Of a stretch of 64,000 bases of DNA, positions 44,424 to 53,949 are shown in pieces (position 1 is the stretch's first letter; the number at the start of each line of letters is the position of its first letter). The notes below the pieces were generated by a model. That model was not told where the DNA came from. It ran no database searches and saw only the letters and a list, made by a program, of their open reading frames with translations. The translations under genes were made by a program, and so were the position numbers. Source of the DNA: Desulfovibrionaceae bacterium (lineage in GTDB: Bacteria > Desulfobacterota > Desulfovibrionia > Desulfovibrionales > Desulfovibrionaceae); assembly GCA_009783025.1 (NCBI GenBank), contig WRHY01000001.1, positions 310,001 to 374,000 on the forward strand. Reading direction: 5' to 3'.

Positions 44424-45044
44424 CTAAGTAATTTTTGGCGGCCCCTGCACAATCATTTCCGCCAGGGTGAGGTCCACGCGGGGAAGCTGACGGCCCGCGC
44501 GTTTGTGAAAATCCATTTCCAGCGCGGCCAGGTCCTGGTAGAAGGGCGTGCGATCTAAAGAAGGGCAGTTGGGTTCGCTCGCGCAGGGCAGGGTGATGAA
44601 GCGGTCGCAGCCGGGAAAGACCTGGCTTTGCCCGTCCGGCCGGGTAAAGGTATTCCGGGTGCCGTGCATGCGGCAGATCATCAGGCGGTAGGGGTACAAG
44701 GCGCAAAGGCCACCTTCGTTCAAAGGACACATGGCCGAGGGCGGCGTATTCCGGGCAAGGCTCTGTCTGGCCTGTTCCAGATACGCTTCGGCCCGGCGTC
44801 GTACCCGGACCAAGTCCTGGGGAGGCAGCGCAAACAGGCCGCGCCAGAGATAGGCCCATTCCACATAGGTATGGTGGCGGAAGTAGCTGGTGCAACAGTT
44901 GGTGGGGCAATTGTCGCAGGTCAGGCCCGCTGCCGAAGCCGAGGCCTGGTAGGCCTCCTGCATGCGGGCGTAGAGTTCGGCCAGGCGGCCGAACAGACCG
45001 CCTGGAGCGGCGGAAGCGGCGTTCTTTTTAGGCTGTTTTTTCAT
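44424..45044 (-). CDS. YkgJ-family cysteine-cluster protein
   Basis: A 206-residue protein of the zinc/iron-chelating CxxCxxCC group: CDNCPTNCC near residue 43 and CPLNEGGLCALYPYRLMICR near residue 105, with a further late Cys set. Function in this family is largely unknown; metal binding is expected. The start at 45044 (MKKQPKKNAAS) overlaps the upstream kinase gene by 17 bases, so the two are co-translated. It ends seven bases before repeat D. Confidence 0.82.
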   Translation of the reverse strand: MKKQPKKNAASAAPGGLFGRLAELYARMQEAYQASASAAGLTCDNCPTNCCTSYFRHHTYVEWAYLWRGLFALPPQDLVRVRRRAEAYLEQARQSLARNTPPSAMCPLNEGGLCALYPYRLMICRMHGTRNTFTRPDGQSQVFPGCDRFITLPCASEPNCPSLDRTPFYQDLAALEMDFHKRAGRQLPRVDLTLAEMIVQGPPKIT

Positions 45045-45582
45045 GCGCCAGCCAGCGGGCGATGCCTTTTGCGTATTCCAAAGCCGGGGCCTGACCGCCC
45101 TCCAGCGTGAAGTCGGCGGCGGCTTCATATAGACGCGCGCGTTCGGCGTAGAGGTCTTCAATGCTTTGGCCCGGATTCATGGCCATGCCGCGTTCCGGCT
45201 TGCGGGCAAAACGCTCCAGAATTATGGGCAGGGGCACACGGATATAGATGACCGGCCCCAGACTCTTGAGGTGCTGCACGGCAAAGTTGCGGTACACGGC
45301 GCTTCCGCCTGTGGATATGACGCAACGCCGGACGTTCAGGCGGCTGATGATCTCGCCCTCAAGGTCGAGAAAGCCTTCCTTGTCCAATTTTTCGGTGATC
45401 TGCTGCAACCGCGCCCCGTAGGTGGCTTCGATCACGTTGTCCGTGTCAATCTGCGGCCAGCCGATCAGCGCGGCCAGTTCCCGGCCGATGGTAGTCTTGC
45501 CCGCGGCGGCCATGCCCACAATGCTGATACAGTTCTGCGGCCCTGCCTTGCCGGGATGCGGCGTAAATTCGGGGGTGCTCAT
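45028..45582 (-). CDS. Shikimate-kinase-like small-molecule kinase
   Basis: A 184-residue P-loop kinase of the AroK fold. Walker A is GMAAAGKT (residues 23-30) and the metal/substrate Asp pair is D46-T-D48. Two shikimate-contact motifs are altered: the FRxxE motif reads FLDLE (71-75, Arg replaced by Leu), and the GGG motif reads GGS (92-94). The late Arg of RARLYE is kept. It may therefore phosphorylate something other than shikimate; I recall, without certainty, genetic evidence for AroK-like homoserine kinases in Desulfovibrio. Fold certain, substrate not. Confidence 0.75.
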   Translation of the reverse strand: MSTPEFTPHPGKAGPQNCISIVGMAAAGKTTIGRELAALIGWPQIDTDNVIEATYGARLQQITEKLDKEGFLDLEGEIISRLNVRRCVISTGGSAVYRNFAVQHLKSLGPVIYIRVPLPIILERFARKPERGMAMNPGQSIEDLYAERARLYEAAADFTLEGGQAPALEYAKGIARWLAHEKTA

Positions 45583-45633
45583 AGCGGCTCTTGTAGACAG
45601 GGGGGAAGGGGCCTGTCAAGAGAGCGGCGCCGA

Positions 45634-47823
45634 TCACTTGTTCATTGCTCTGAGACCGTTGGCCACCACCAGTAAACTGGCGCCCACGTCCGCGAACACG
45701 GCCATCCACATGGTGGCCAGGCCCATGAAGGTCAGGATGAAGAAAATCGCCTTGATCCCGAGGGCCAGGGTGATGTTCTGCATCAGAATGGCGTAGGTGG
45801 CGCGGGAAAGCTTGACGAAACGCGGAATCTTGCGCAGGTCGTCGTCCATCAGGGCTACGTCAGCGGTTTCAATGGCCGTGTCCGTCCCGGCCGCAGCCAT
45901 GGCAAAACCCACGTCGGCTCCGGCCAGGGCCGGGGCATCGTTGATCCCGTCGCCTGCCATGCCGATGGTTCCCTTTCCCGCTTCCCGGGCCAGTTGTTTC
46001 ACGGCGGCCAGCTTGTCTTCGGGCAGGAGATTCGCCTGATAGGCGTCCACGCCCGCCCGGACGGCAATGGCCCTGGCCGTGTGTTCGTTGTCCCCAGTCA
46101 GCAACATGGTTTTGATGCCGAGTTGTCCGAGTTCCCGGATGGCTGCGGCGCTGCTGTCCTTCAGGGTATCCGCAACAGCGAACAGGCCTTGCGCGCCATT
46201 TTCGCTGATCAGGGCCACCACGCTCTTGCCCTGTGTTTCCAGGGCAACGATGGCTTCTTCCAGGGCCGGAGAACACAACCCGAGTGCTTCCACCATGCGC
46301 TGGTTGCCAAGCCGCCAGGGTGCGCCGTTGATCGTTCCGCGCAGGCCCAGGCCGGGAACAGCCGTGAAGTCGTCCACATCAAGCAGGACAACGCCGTTTT
46401 CAGCCGCATGTTCGGCCAGGGCCCTGGACACGGGATGATCGGAGCGGGCCGCGAGACTGGCGGCCAGGCTCGTGATGGCGGCATCATCCAGACTGCCGAT
46501 AGCTATGTAATCGGTCTGGACGGGCCTGCCGCGAGTGATGGTCCCGGTCTTGTCCAGGGCCAGCCAGGTGAGCAGGCGGCTTTGCTCAATAAATATGCCG
46601 CCCTTGACCAGGATGCCCTGCCGGGCGGCCGCGGCCATACCGCTGACAATGGTGACCGGCGTGGCAATAACCAGGGCGCAGGGGCAGCCGATAACCAGTA
46701 TGACCAGGGCCGTGTAGATCCATCCGAGCCACAGGCCGTCCAGGAACAAAGGCGGGATAACGGCCGTCAGCAGAGCGATCAGGAAGATCGCCGGGGTGTA
46801 GACGGCGGCGAAACGATCCACAAAGCGCTGTATGGGGGCGCGGCTGCCCTGGGCTTTCTCCACCACGTGGATGATCCGGGCCAGGGTGGAGTTGGCGGCC
46901 TCGGCCGTCACTTCCAGGACAAAGGAGCCGGACTCGTTGATGGTGCCGCCGTAAACCAGGTCCCCGGCTTCCTTGTCCACGGGCAGGCTCTCTCCGGTGA
47001 TCGGAGCCTGGTTGATGCTTGAGCGGCCTTGCACAATGATGCCGTCCAGGGGCACGCGCTCACCGGGTCTGATGCGCACCCGGCTGCCGACGGCCACGAG
47101 GCGGACATCCTTTTCCACCCAGACGGCTTCAGCGCAGGGGGAAGCGGGCTGAAGCACGGTGGCTGTTTCCGGAGTGAGATCAAGCAGGTTCTTGATGGCC
47201 GTTCTGGCCCGGTTCAGGGATTTGGCTTCGATGGCCTCGGCCAGATTGAACAATACCATGACCATGGCGGCTTCAGGATATTGGCCGATGAGTATCGCGC
47301 CGGTCACGGCCACGGACATGAGGGCGTTGATGTTCAGATTGAAATTCTTCACCGCCAGCCAGCCCTTGCGGTAGGTGCTTAAGCCCGCGAACAGAATGCT
47401 CAGCAGGGCGAAGATCAAGGGCAGCCAGTCGACAAGGGCTGCGCCGTTCACCTGCCAGGCCCGCACATCAAGACCAAAGGGCCGGGCTCCCCATACGTTG
47501 ATGAATTCAATGCCTTCTGAGACGGCGGCGAATAATCCCGCAACAGCCAGTCTGGCCCAGGGGAGCCGGGCTTCGGCTGTGACCGGGGGAGTCTCCCGGC
47601 TCAGGCCGAGCAATTCCGGGGTCATGCCGATGGAAACGAGCGCCGTTTCAATGCCTTCAGTGGACGGCAACTGATGGCTGACCATAAGCACTCGCTGCAT
47701 CAGGTTGAATTCAAGGCCGATAATGCCGGGCAGGGAAGCGAGTTTTTTGCGGATCAGAGCCTCTTCCGTGGGGCAGTCCATGTTCAGGATACGGTAGGTG
47801 GTTATGGTTGATGCCGCGCCCAT
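45634..47823 (-). CDS. Heavy-metal P1B-type ATPase (Zn/Cd/Pb exporter)
   Basis: A 729-residue metal pump. The N-terminal domain carries NMDCPTEEALIRK, the single-Cys variant seen in Zn/Cd pumps. The transmembrane CPC lies in VIGCPCALVIATP, the phosphorylated Asp in ALDKTGTITRG, and the hinge in GDGINDAPALAGADVG. It exports divalent soft metals such as Zn(II) or Cd(II). A divergent MerR-family gene and a 19-bp-spaced promoter with a MerR-type dyad control it. A ribosome-binding site aaggag precedes the ATG at 47823. Confidence 0.93.
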   Translation of the reverse strand: MGAASTITTYRILNMDCPTEEALIRKKLASLPGIIGLEFNLMQRVLMVSHQLPSTEGIETALVSIGMTPELLGLSRETPPVTAEARLPWARLAVAGLFAAVSEGIEFINVWGARPFGLDVRAWQVNGAALVDWLPLIFALLSILFAGLSTYRKGWLAVKNFNLNINALMSVAVTGAILIGQYPEAAMVMVLFNLAEAIEAKSLNRARTAIKNLLDLTPETATVLQPASPCAEAVWVEKDVRLVAVGSRVRIRPGERVPLDGIIVQGRSSINQAPITGESLPVDKEAGDLVYGGTINESGSFVLEVTAEAANSTLARIIHVVEKAQGSRAPIQRFVDRFAAVYTPAIFLIALLTAVIPPLFLDGLWLGWIYTALVILVIGCPCALVIATPVTIVSGMAAAARQGILVKGGIFIEQSRLLTWLALDKTGTITRGRPVQTDYIAIGSLDDAAITSLAASLAARSDHPVSRALAEHAAENGVVLLDVDDFTAVPGLGLRGTINGAPWRLGNQRMVEALGLCSPALEEAIVALETQGKSVVALISENGAQGLFAVADTLKDSSAAAIRELGQLGIKTMLLTGDNEHTARAIAVRAGVDAYQANLLPEDKLAAVKQLAREAGKGTIGMAGDGINDAPALAGADVGFAMAAAGTDTAIETADVALMDDDLRKIPRFVKLSRATYAILMQNITLALGIKAIFFILTFMGLATMWMAVFADVGASLLVVANGLRAMNK

Positions 47824-47847
47824 GATCGTTCTCCTTGTGTTTTGACA

Positions 47848-47878
47848 AGCCTACAGCCTATAGTTACTATAGGGTCAA
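47848..47878 (-). promoter_or_regulatory. MerR-type promoter and operator of the metal pump
   Basis: On the minus strand TTGACC (-35, 47878-47873), a 19-base spacer and TAGGCT (-10, 47853-47848). The spacer overlaps the perfect dyad CCTATAGT-A-ACTATAGG (47857-47873). A 19-base spacer with a dyad is the signature of MerR-family promoter-distorting activation. Plus-strand TTGACA (47843-47848) may drive the regulator gene. Confidence 0.85.
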
Positions 47879-47889
47879 GAGGAGTTTTC

Positions 47890-48324
47890 ATGAAAATCGG
47901 TGAACTGGCGAAAAGGACCGGCTGCAAGGTGGTGACCATCCGCTATTATGAAAAGGAAGGTCTGCTTGCCGAACCGGAACGCGGCAGCGGCAATTACCGG
48001 CTGTATGGCAAAGAGGATCTGGAGCGTTTGGAGTTCATCATGCACTGCCGGGGGCACGGCATGAAGCTGGAGGAAATGAAGAAGCTGCTGGCCTTCCGGG
48101 ATCACCCGCAGCGGGACTGTACCTGGGTCTGCGAGCTGGTCAGTTCCCATATCAAAGAGGTGGAGGCCCGGATTGCCTCCCTGGAGCATTTAAAAAGCCA
48201 TTTGGAGCAGCTTGGGCGGCGTTGTTCGGGCGGGCGGAACGGCAGGACCTGCGGCATCATGCACAGCCTGGATCATCCAACGGCCTGCTGCGCATCCTGC
48301 GCGCGTTGCGCGGCGGAGCAGTAG
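47890..48324 (+). CDS. MerR-family metal-responsive regulator (CadR/PbrR/ZntR-like)
   Basis: A 144-residue regulator: winged helix MKIGELAKRTGCKVVTIRYYEKEGLL, dimerisation helix, and metal-site cysteines (RDCTWVCEL near residue 78-84, plus a Cys-rich tail ending CCASCARCAAEQ). The pattern suggests Cd/Pb/Zn rather than Cu or Hg sensing. The start at 47890 gives the standard MerR N-terminus. It faces the pump gene across the operator at 47857-47873. The extended tail with clustered Cys and His could tune metal affinity. Confidence 0.9.
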   Translation: MKIGELAKRTGCKVVTIRYYEKEGLLAEPERGSGNYRLYGKEDLERLEFIMHCRGHGMKLEEMKKLLAFRDHPQRDCTWVCELVSSHIKEVEARIASLEHLKSHLEQLGRRCSGGRNGRTCGIMHSLDHPTACCASCARCAAEQ

Positions 48325-48327
48325 GCC

Positions 48328-48551
48328 AGGCTGTGCTAACAAATAAGCAATTTTGTTCTCCGGCAAGGAAGAGGAGCCTGCTATAAGGGAGTATACTTTT
48401 ATGGTATTGACTCGGCACATCCTGTGCCTCGGCCTTCGGCTCCCGCCCTACGGGCGGTTCCCAATTCCGCTATCCTGCGGAATTGTCGACCGAAATAGCA
48501 GGCTCATCTGACGCAGCCGGAGGGCAAAAGGGCTATTTGTTAGCATAGCCT
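48328..48551. repeat. Palindromic repeat family A, copy 3, inverted and with nested insert
   Basis: A 224-bp copy in reverse orientation; ends AGGCTGTGCTAACAAA and TTTGTTAGCATAGCCT. The core reads ATAC-CATAAAA-GTAT on the minus strand (about 48391-48406). Between the core and its CGACCGAAAT flank, about 80 bases are inserted that hold four small hairpins of their own. Its terminal CT completes the complement of the rlmB stop codon (48550-48552). Confidence 0.85.
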
Positions 48552-49605
48552 ACTTCCGTCCGGCCAGAACATCACGGGCAAAACAACTGACAATGATGCC
48601 GCCTGCCTGGGCCACGTTCAGGGAATCGAAATCGCGCAACATGGGAATGGACACCAGGTAGTCGCAGCGTTTTTCCAGGCCGGGCCGGATGCCGCTTTCC
48701 TCGCTGCCGAGAATGAGCAGGGCGGGCAGACGGAAAGAGGCGCTGTAGGCGTCCAGCACGGGCAGGATGGGCAGGGCCGCTTTACGGGCGGCATCCGGGC
48801 CGTTGTCCGGCAGGGCGACCTTTTCCGGGCTTCCGGCCACGGCCGCGCCGTAAATGGTGAAGCCCAGTTTTTTTGCGCTGTCCACGGCCTGGCCCAGGTT
48901 GGCCGCCTTGGCCACGGGCAGGCGCTCCAGCGCTCCGGCAGCGGCCTTGGAGGCTGCCGCGCCAAGGTACACCCCGTTGTGGCGCGGCGCGATCATCCCG
49001 GCTCCGCCCAAGGCATAGAGGGTGCGGGCCAGTGCTCCGGCGTTGCCGGGGTCCTGCACCTGGTCCAGGGCCAGCACCAGGGGCAGAGGCGCATCCATAA
49101 CGTTGTCCAGCAATTCGTCCAGGTCCACAAACCCGGCTTCAAAAAGCCGGGCCACAACGCCTTGGCTGTTGCCTGAATAAACGCGGGCAAAAGAAGGCGG
49201 GTCAAGCAGGGAAAAGCGCACCCCGGCAGCCCGGCAGGCATCCACAATAGCGGCCATGTCACTGCCGTGGCGGCCCTTGCGCAGAAAAACCGCGTCCACG
49301 CGCTCCGGCGTGTTCTGCAACATCTCCAGTACCGGTTTGATGCCGGGCAGCAAGGGGGCTTGTTCTCCGGCGGTCCGGGGAGCGGCCTGCCTGCCGGAAT
49401 TGTGTTCCGGAATGGAGAGGGGTTCGGCATTGTGGCCCGGCCTTTCATGAGGGGGAACCACGGGGCGCTGAAAGCGGACCGGCTTGCGCGTCTGCCTGGG
49501 GTGAGCGCGTTCGGGTGTATTTCGGTTGGTGTCCGCGCTCTCACGGACACTGCCTTTGGGCCGTCTGGCCCCGCCGGGGAAGGAATTTTTGCCGGATGTG
49601 TTCAT
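48550..49605 (-). CDS. rlmB: TrmH/SpoU-family 23S rRNA 2'-O-methyltransferase (RlmB-like)
   Basis: A SPOUT methyltransferase of 351 residues, probably methylating a 23S rRNA guanosine. After a disordered, basic N-terminal extension of about 85 residues come the substrate-binding domain (LPGIKPVLEMLQNTPERVDAVFL) and the knot motifs ALDQVQDPGNAGALART, LPALLILGSEESGIRPG and SLNVAQAGGIIVS. The extension is unusual in length. The stop codon is shared with the end of repeat A. RlmB against other TrmH group 3 members is inferred. Confidence 0.85.
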   Translation of the reverse strand: MNTSGKNSFPGGARRPKGSVRESADTNRNTPERAHPRQTRKPVRFQRPVVPPHERPGHNAEPLSIPEHNSGRQAAPRTAGEQAPLLPGIKPVLEMLQNTPERVDAVFLRKGRHGSDMAAIVDACRAAGVRFSLLDPPSFARVYSGNSQGVVARLFEAGFVDLDELLDNVMDAPLPLVLALDQVQDPGNAGALARTLYALGGAGMIAPRHNGVYLGAAASKAAAGALERLPVAKAANLGQAVDSAKKLGFTIYGAAVAGSPEKVALPDNGPDAARKAALPILPVLDAYSASFRLPALLILGSEESGIRPGLEKRCDYLVSIPMLRDFDSLNVAQAGGIIVSCFARDVLAGRK

Positions 49606-49637
49606 GTTCGCCTGCCTGTTCTTTATAAGGAGCGGGT

Positions 49638-49760
49638 AGTGTCTGAGTTTGTCGTCAGACGAGGAAGGCGAGTTTTTCGCGACGGGAGTGTACTCTTATG
49701 GTACTCGACCGGAGCAAAAAACGAGGCCTGACGAAGTATCACGGCAAACTGAGGCGCTAC
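49638..49760. repeat. Palindromic repeat family B, copy 5 (short form, inverted core)
   Basis: A 123-bp element; ends GTAGTGTCTGAGTTTG and CAAACTGAGGCGCTAC. The core is in reverse orientation, GTAC-TCTTATG-GTAC (49690-49704). It lies between the divergent rlmB and transglycosylase genes. Confidence 0.86.
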
Positions 49761-49894
49761 CCGAGCTTGCTTCACCTGCAAACTTAGATTATACAGTACC
49801 AATCAAAGGAAGCTCCGGCTCTCGTATCTTATCCACCCCTTATAAAGCAAGCCCTTGTCCGCGATGCGGTATGGCGGATTTTTTTGAGAACTTC

Positions 49895-51493
49895 ATGCTT
49901 CGAATCCCCCGCTTTTGTTCCCTGTTCCGGCTGTGTCCGTTGCTGCTCTTCCTGCTTATTGCCCTTTCCGGTTGCGCTGTTAAAAAACAGACCGAGGATG
50001 TCGGCAAGTACTACGGTGATGAAGATGAGGTGATGACCCTGTACACGCCGCGTGATGACGGCGTGCCTTTAAGCCCGGACGAATTATACGCCTTCAAAAC
50101 TGTCAGTGATCTGGACCGCAATCTTTCGGAAGAAGATGCCCGCATCGTGGAGTTGCACTTTAAGTTTTTCGTGCATGAGCGCCGCGGCACCTTTGAGCGC
50201 TTTATGGTCCGCAGTTCGCGTTTTTTACCGCACATCAAAAAAGTTTTCACGGACCGGGGCATTCCGGAGGATATCGCTTACCTGTGCATGGTCGAGAGCG
50301 GGGGCAACCCCAACGCGCGTTCTCATGCCGGGGCGGTCGGCCTGTGGCAGTTCATCCCCGGCACGGGCCGCAGATACGGCCTGATCCAGAACGCCTGGAT
50401 CGACGAGCGCCGCGATCCCTATAAGGCAACCTACGCCGCTTCCGACTATCTGCTCAAGTTATACGGCGACTTCGGCGACTGGCATCTGGCCGTGGCCGCT
50501 TACAATGCCGGGGAAGGCAAGATTGGCCGGGCTGTTCGCGGCACCGGGGCCAAGGATTTTTTTGAGCTTTGCCGGTTGGACGGTTGCCTGGAGGAACGGG
50601 CCCGCCTGAAGGATGAAACCCGCGATTACGTGCCGCGCCTTATTGCCTTTGCCAAAATAATGCGCAACCTGGACCGCCTGGGCTTTAACAAGCCCGATCC
50701 CGACTTGGCCTGGAACCTGAGCCCTCTGCCTGTGCCGCCCGGCACCAACCTGACCGCCCTGGCCGGTCGCCTCGACCTGAGTTGGGAAGAGTTTTCCGGT
50801 ATGAATCCGGCCTTTCGGCGCGCTTCCAGCCCGCCGAATATGCAATCCACAGCCTATGTGCCGCCCGGCAGACTGACCGACGCCGTAAACTTCACAGCCA
50901 GCCGCGAGGCCCGCGCCGCCCCGGAGGGCAGGGACTATACAATCAATAAGGGCGATACTCTGGCTTCCATTGCCAAGCGCCACAAGGTCAGTGCTACAGC
51001 CCTCAGGGAAGCCAACGGTTTTGACCGGCTGCCCTCCATCGGCACCGTGATCATCGTGCCCGGCAAGGGGCCTTCCCCGGCCAGAGAAGGGGAGGAGGCG
51101 TCCGGCGTGACGCACTACACCGTGCGGCAGGGAGACACGCCCTTTGCCATCGCCCTGAAATTCGGGATAACGCTCGACGCCCTGTGCGAAGCCAACAACC
51201 TGAACCGGGCCAAGCCAGTGCTCAAAGTAGGGCAGAAGCTCTCCGTACAAGGCGCGCGGGCCTCCGGTGGGGCTTCCCCGTCCGGCCCCGGCGTCCGGCC
51301 GTCTCCGGCCTCCGCCTCTTCCGGAGCCGCCGCCCTGACCACGACGCGCAACGTGACCGTGCAGGCCGGAGATACCTTGTTCAGCATTGCGGCAAAAAAC
51401 GGGACTTCGGTCAGCGTCCTGCAAAAGGCCAACAAGCTGGGCAGCAGCACGACGCTGAAGGTGGGGCAGAAGCTGATCATTCCTGTACAGTAG
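49895..51493 (+). CDS. mltD: MltD-like membrane-bound lytic transglycosylase with three LysM domains
   Basis: A lipoprotein murein hydrolase of about 532 residues. The signal ends LIALSGC (lipobox). The SLT domain has its catalytic Glu in MVESGGNPNARS and the AGAVGLWQFIPGTGRRYG and AVAAYNAGEGKIGRA motifs. Three LysM repeats follow, starting DYTINKGDTLASIAKRHKV, HYTVRQGDTPFAIALKFGI and NVTVQAGDTLFSIAAKNGT. It cleaves glycan strands in the periplasm. Start: ATG 49895 (MLRIPRF); an ATG at 49871 is also possible, and the longer frame enters repeat B. Confidence 0.92.
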   Translation: MLRIPRFCSLFRLCPLLLFLLIALSGCAVKKQTEDVGKYYGDEDEVMTLYTPRDDGVPLSPDELYAFKTVSDLDRNLSEEDARIVELHFKFFVHERRGTFERFMVRSSRFLPHIKKVFTDRGIPEDIAYLCMVESGGNPNARSHAGAVGLWQFIPGTGRRYGLIQNAWIDERRDPYKATYAASDYLLKLYGDFGDWHLAVAAYNAGEGKIGRAVRGTGAKDFFELCRLDGCLEERARLKDETRDYVPRLIAFAKIMRNLDRLGFNKPDPDLAWNLSPLPVPPGTNLTALAGRLDLSWEEFSGMNPAFRRASSPPNMQSTAYVPPGRLTDAVNFTASREARAAPEGRDYTINKGDTLASIAKRHKVSATALREANGFDRLPSIGTVIIVPGKGPSPAREGEEASGVTHYTVRQGDTPFAIALKFGITLDALCEANNLNRAKPVLKVGQKLSVQGARASGGASPSGPGVRPSPASASSGAAALTTTRNVTVQAGDTLFSIAAKNGTSVSVLQKANKLGSSTTLKVGQKLIIPVQ

Positions 51494-51496
51494 TAG

Positions 51497-52654
<1,158 letters not shown>

Positions 52655-52657
<3 letters not shown>

Positions 52658-52815
52658 GGGCTGTGGCCAAATAGTTCTTTTCACATATCTATGGCATTTT
52701 ACGCTTGAGATGCTTTGCTTACGGCGGGCAAAGCCCGCCTGCAAGCATCTCGCGGCAAGGATTTATCTGTAAATCCTTGCAGAGCAATTACACTTTTTCA
52801 AAGTTAAATTGCTCT
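52655..52815. repeat. Partial repeat C followed by three tandem hairpins
   Basis: TAGGGGCTGTGGCCAAATAG (52655) is the left end of family C; no right end was found. Three different inverted repeats follow. GAGATGCTT...AAGCATCTC (52707-52751) encloses GGCGGGC-aaa-GCCCGCC. Next come GCAAGGATTTA-tctg-TAAATCCTTGC (52755-52780) and AGAGCAATT...AATTGCTCT (52781-52815). They occupy much of the 326-base gap between tgt and the ferredoxin gene; nothing else is visible there apart from the ferredoxin leader. Confidence 0.75.
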
Positions 52816-52983
52816 ATCTGCTCCGGCTTCAGATACCTCTTCGCATACTGCCGCGCCTTTGTATTCGTCGGCCCGGCTTTTGATCAGGTGTCTGAATTTT
52901 TTCAATTCACTACATTCATATTGCTGGTTGTCGCCAATCTTCTCGTATATAAGTGAACCATATCTTTTTCCGAGGAACAGGTC

Positions 52984-53769
52984 ATGGCAAAAAAAATCAG
53001 AGACATCATAGAGATAGATGAGGAACGCTGTAACGGCTGCGGGCAGTGCGTGATTGATTGCGCCGAAGGAGCTATCGCTCTGGTGGACGGCAAGGCCAAG
53101 GTTATCGCGGATATTTACTGTGACGGGCTGGGCGCTTGCTTGGGCGGCTGTCCGGTGGACGCTCTGCGTATCATCCGGCGCGAGGCCGACGATTTTGACG
53201 AGGAGGCAGTGCAAGACCATCTGCTGCGCCAAGGGAAACCGGCGCCAATGGCCGCCCAGGCCGGGCCGGGCGCGCATGGCGCTTGTAATTGTCCCGGCGC
53301 GGCCGCAACCAGCTTTACGCTGCTGCCCATGCGTGACGGTCCCGGCAGCGCCGATCTGGACGCCTGCGAAGGCATACCCGGTCCCGGCGCGGCGGGCGGG
53401 CCCGGCGCACGCCGCTGGCCGTTAAAGATCCGCCTGATGCCTGAGGAAGCGCCTTTTCTGCGGGGCGCGGCGCTGTTGGTGGCAGCGGACTGCGCCGCCT
53501 TTGCGGCGCCGGATTTTCACCAGCGTCTGGCCGACGGCAAGGTCATGTTGATAGGGTGCCCCAAGTTTGAGGGGAGCGAAGCCCTGGCGCGCAAGCTGGA
53601 GGCCATTGTGCGCGCGGCCAAGCCGGAGAGCCTGCTGGTTGCCCGCATGGAAGTGCCCTGCTGCCGGGCCTTGACCAAAGCCTGTCTGGACGCGCTCGGT
53701 GCGGCGGGAGAGGATATCCCCCAGCGCGAGGCCGTGATCAGCCGGGCCGGAGAAGTGACGGGTTCGTGA
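52984..53769 (+). CDS. Two-cluster ferredoxin with C-terminal cysteine domain
   Basis: A 261-residue cytoplasmic iron-sulfur protein. The first cluster is CNGCGQCVIDC (about residues 16-26) and the second CDGLGACLGGCP (about 46-57), together two [4Fe-4S] centres. A disordered Ala/Gly/Pro linker follows, then a C-terminal domain with single Cys residues in DCAAFA, LIGCPKFEG and EVPCCRAL. Such proteins are common in anaerobes, and I know of no fixed role. It is transcribed alone, ahead of the RND pump genes. Confidence 0.82.
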   Translation: MAKKIRDIIEIDEERCNGCGQCVIDCAEGAIALVDGKAKVIADIYCDGLGACLGGCPVDALRIIRREADDFDEEAVQDHLLRQGKPAPMAAQAGPGAHGACNCPGAAATSFTLLPMRDGPGSADLDACEGIPGPGAAGGPGARRWPLKIRLMPEEAPFLRGAALLVAADCAAFAAPDFHQRLADGKVMLIGCPKFEGSEALARKLEAIVRAAKPESLLVARMEVPCCRALTKACLDALGAAGEDIPQREAVISRAGEVTGS

Positions 53770-53949
53770 GCGGCAAAAAACATACCTTAACGCCCCCGCG
53801 AGGGGCTGGGCCGCAGGTCCGGCCGCGCCGGTAGGCGCTTATAGCGACGCAGGCGGGCGGAGGGAGCTTTGCTCCCGGAGCATCTTCCCGCCAAGGAGCG
53901 GAAGAAGGACGCCCTTGCCAAATGCGGAGCCGCGCGCTATGAAATCGTA

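Noticed and set aside
52788..52880. Minus-strand frame ending QYAKRYLKPEQIEQFNFEKV, and an overlapping one ending SRADEYKGAAVCEEV
   Set aside because: Both read somewhat like protein and might be a decayed gene end, but they are under 60 codons outside the ferredoxin shadow, start in different frames and match no family I know.
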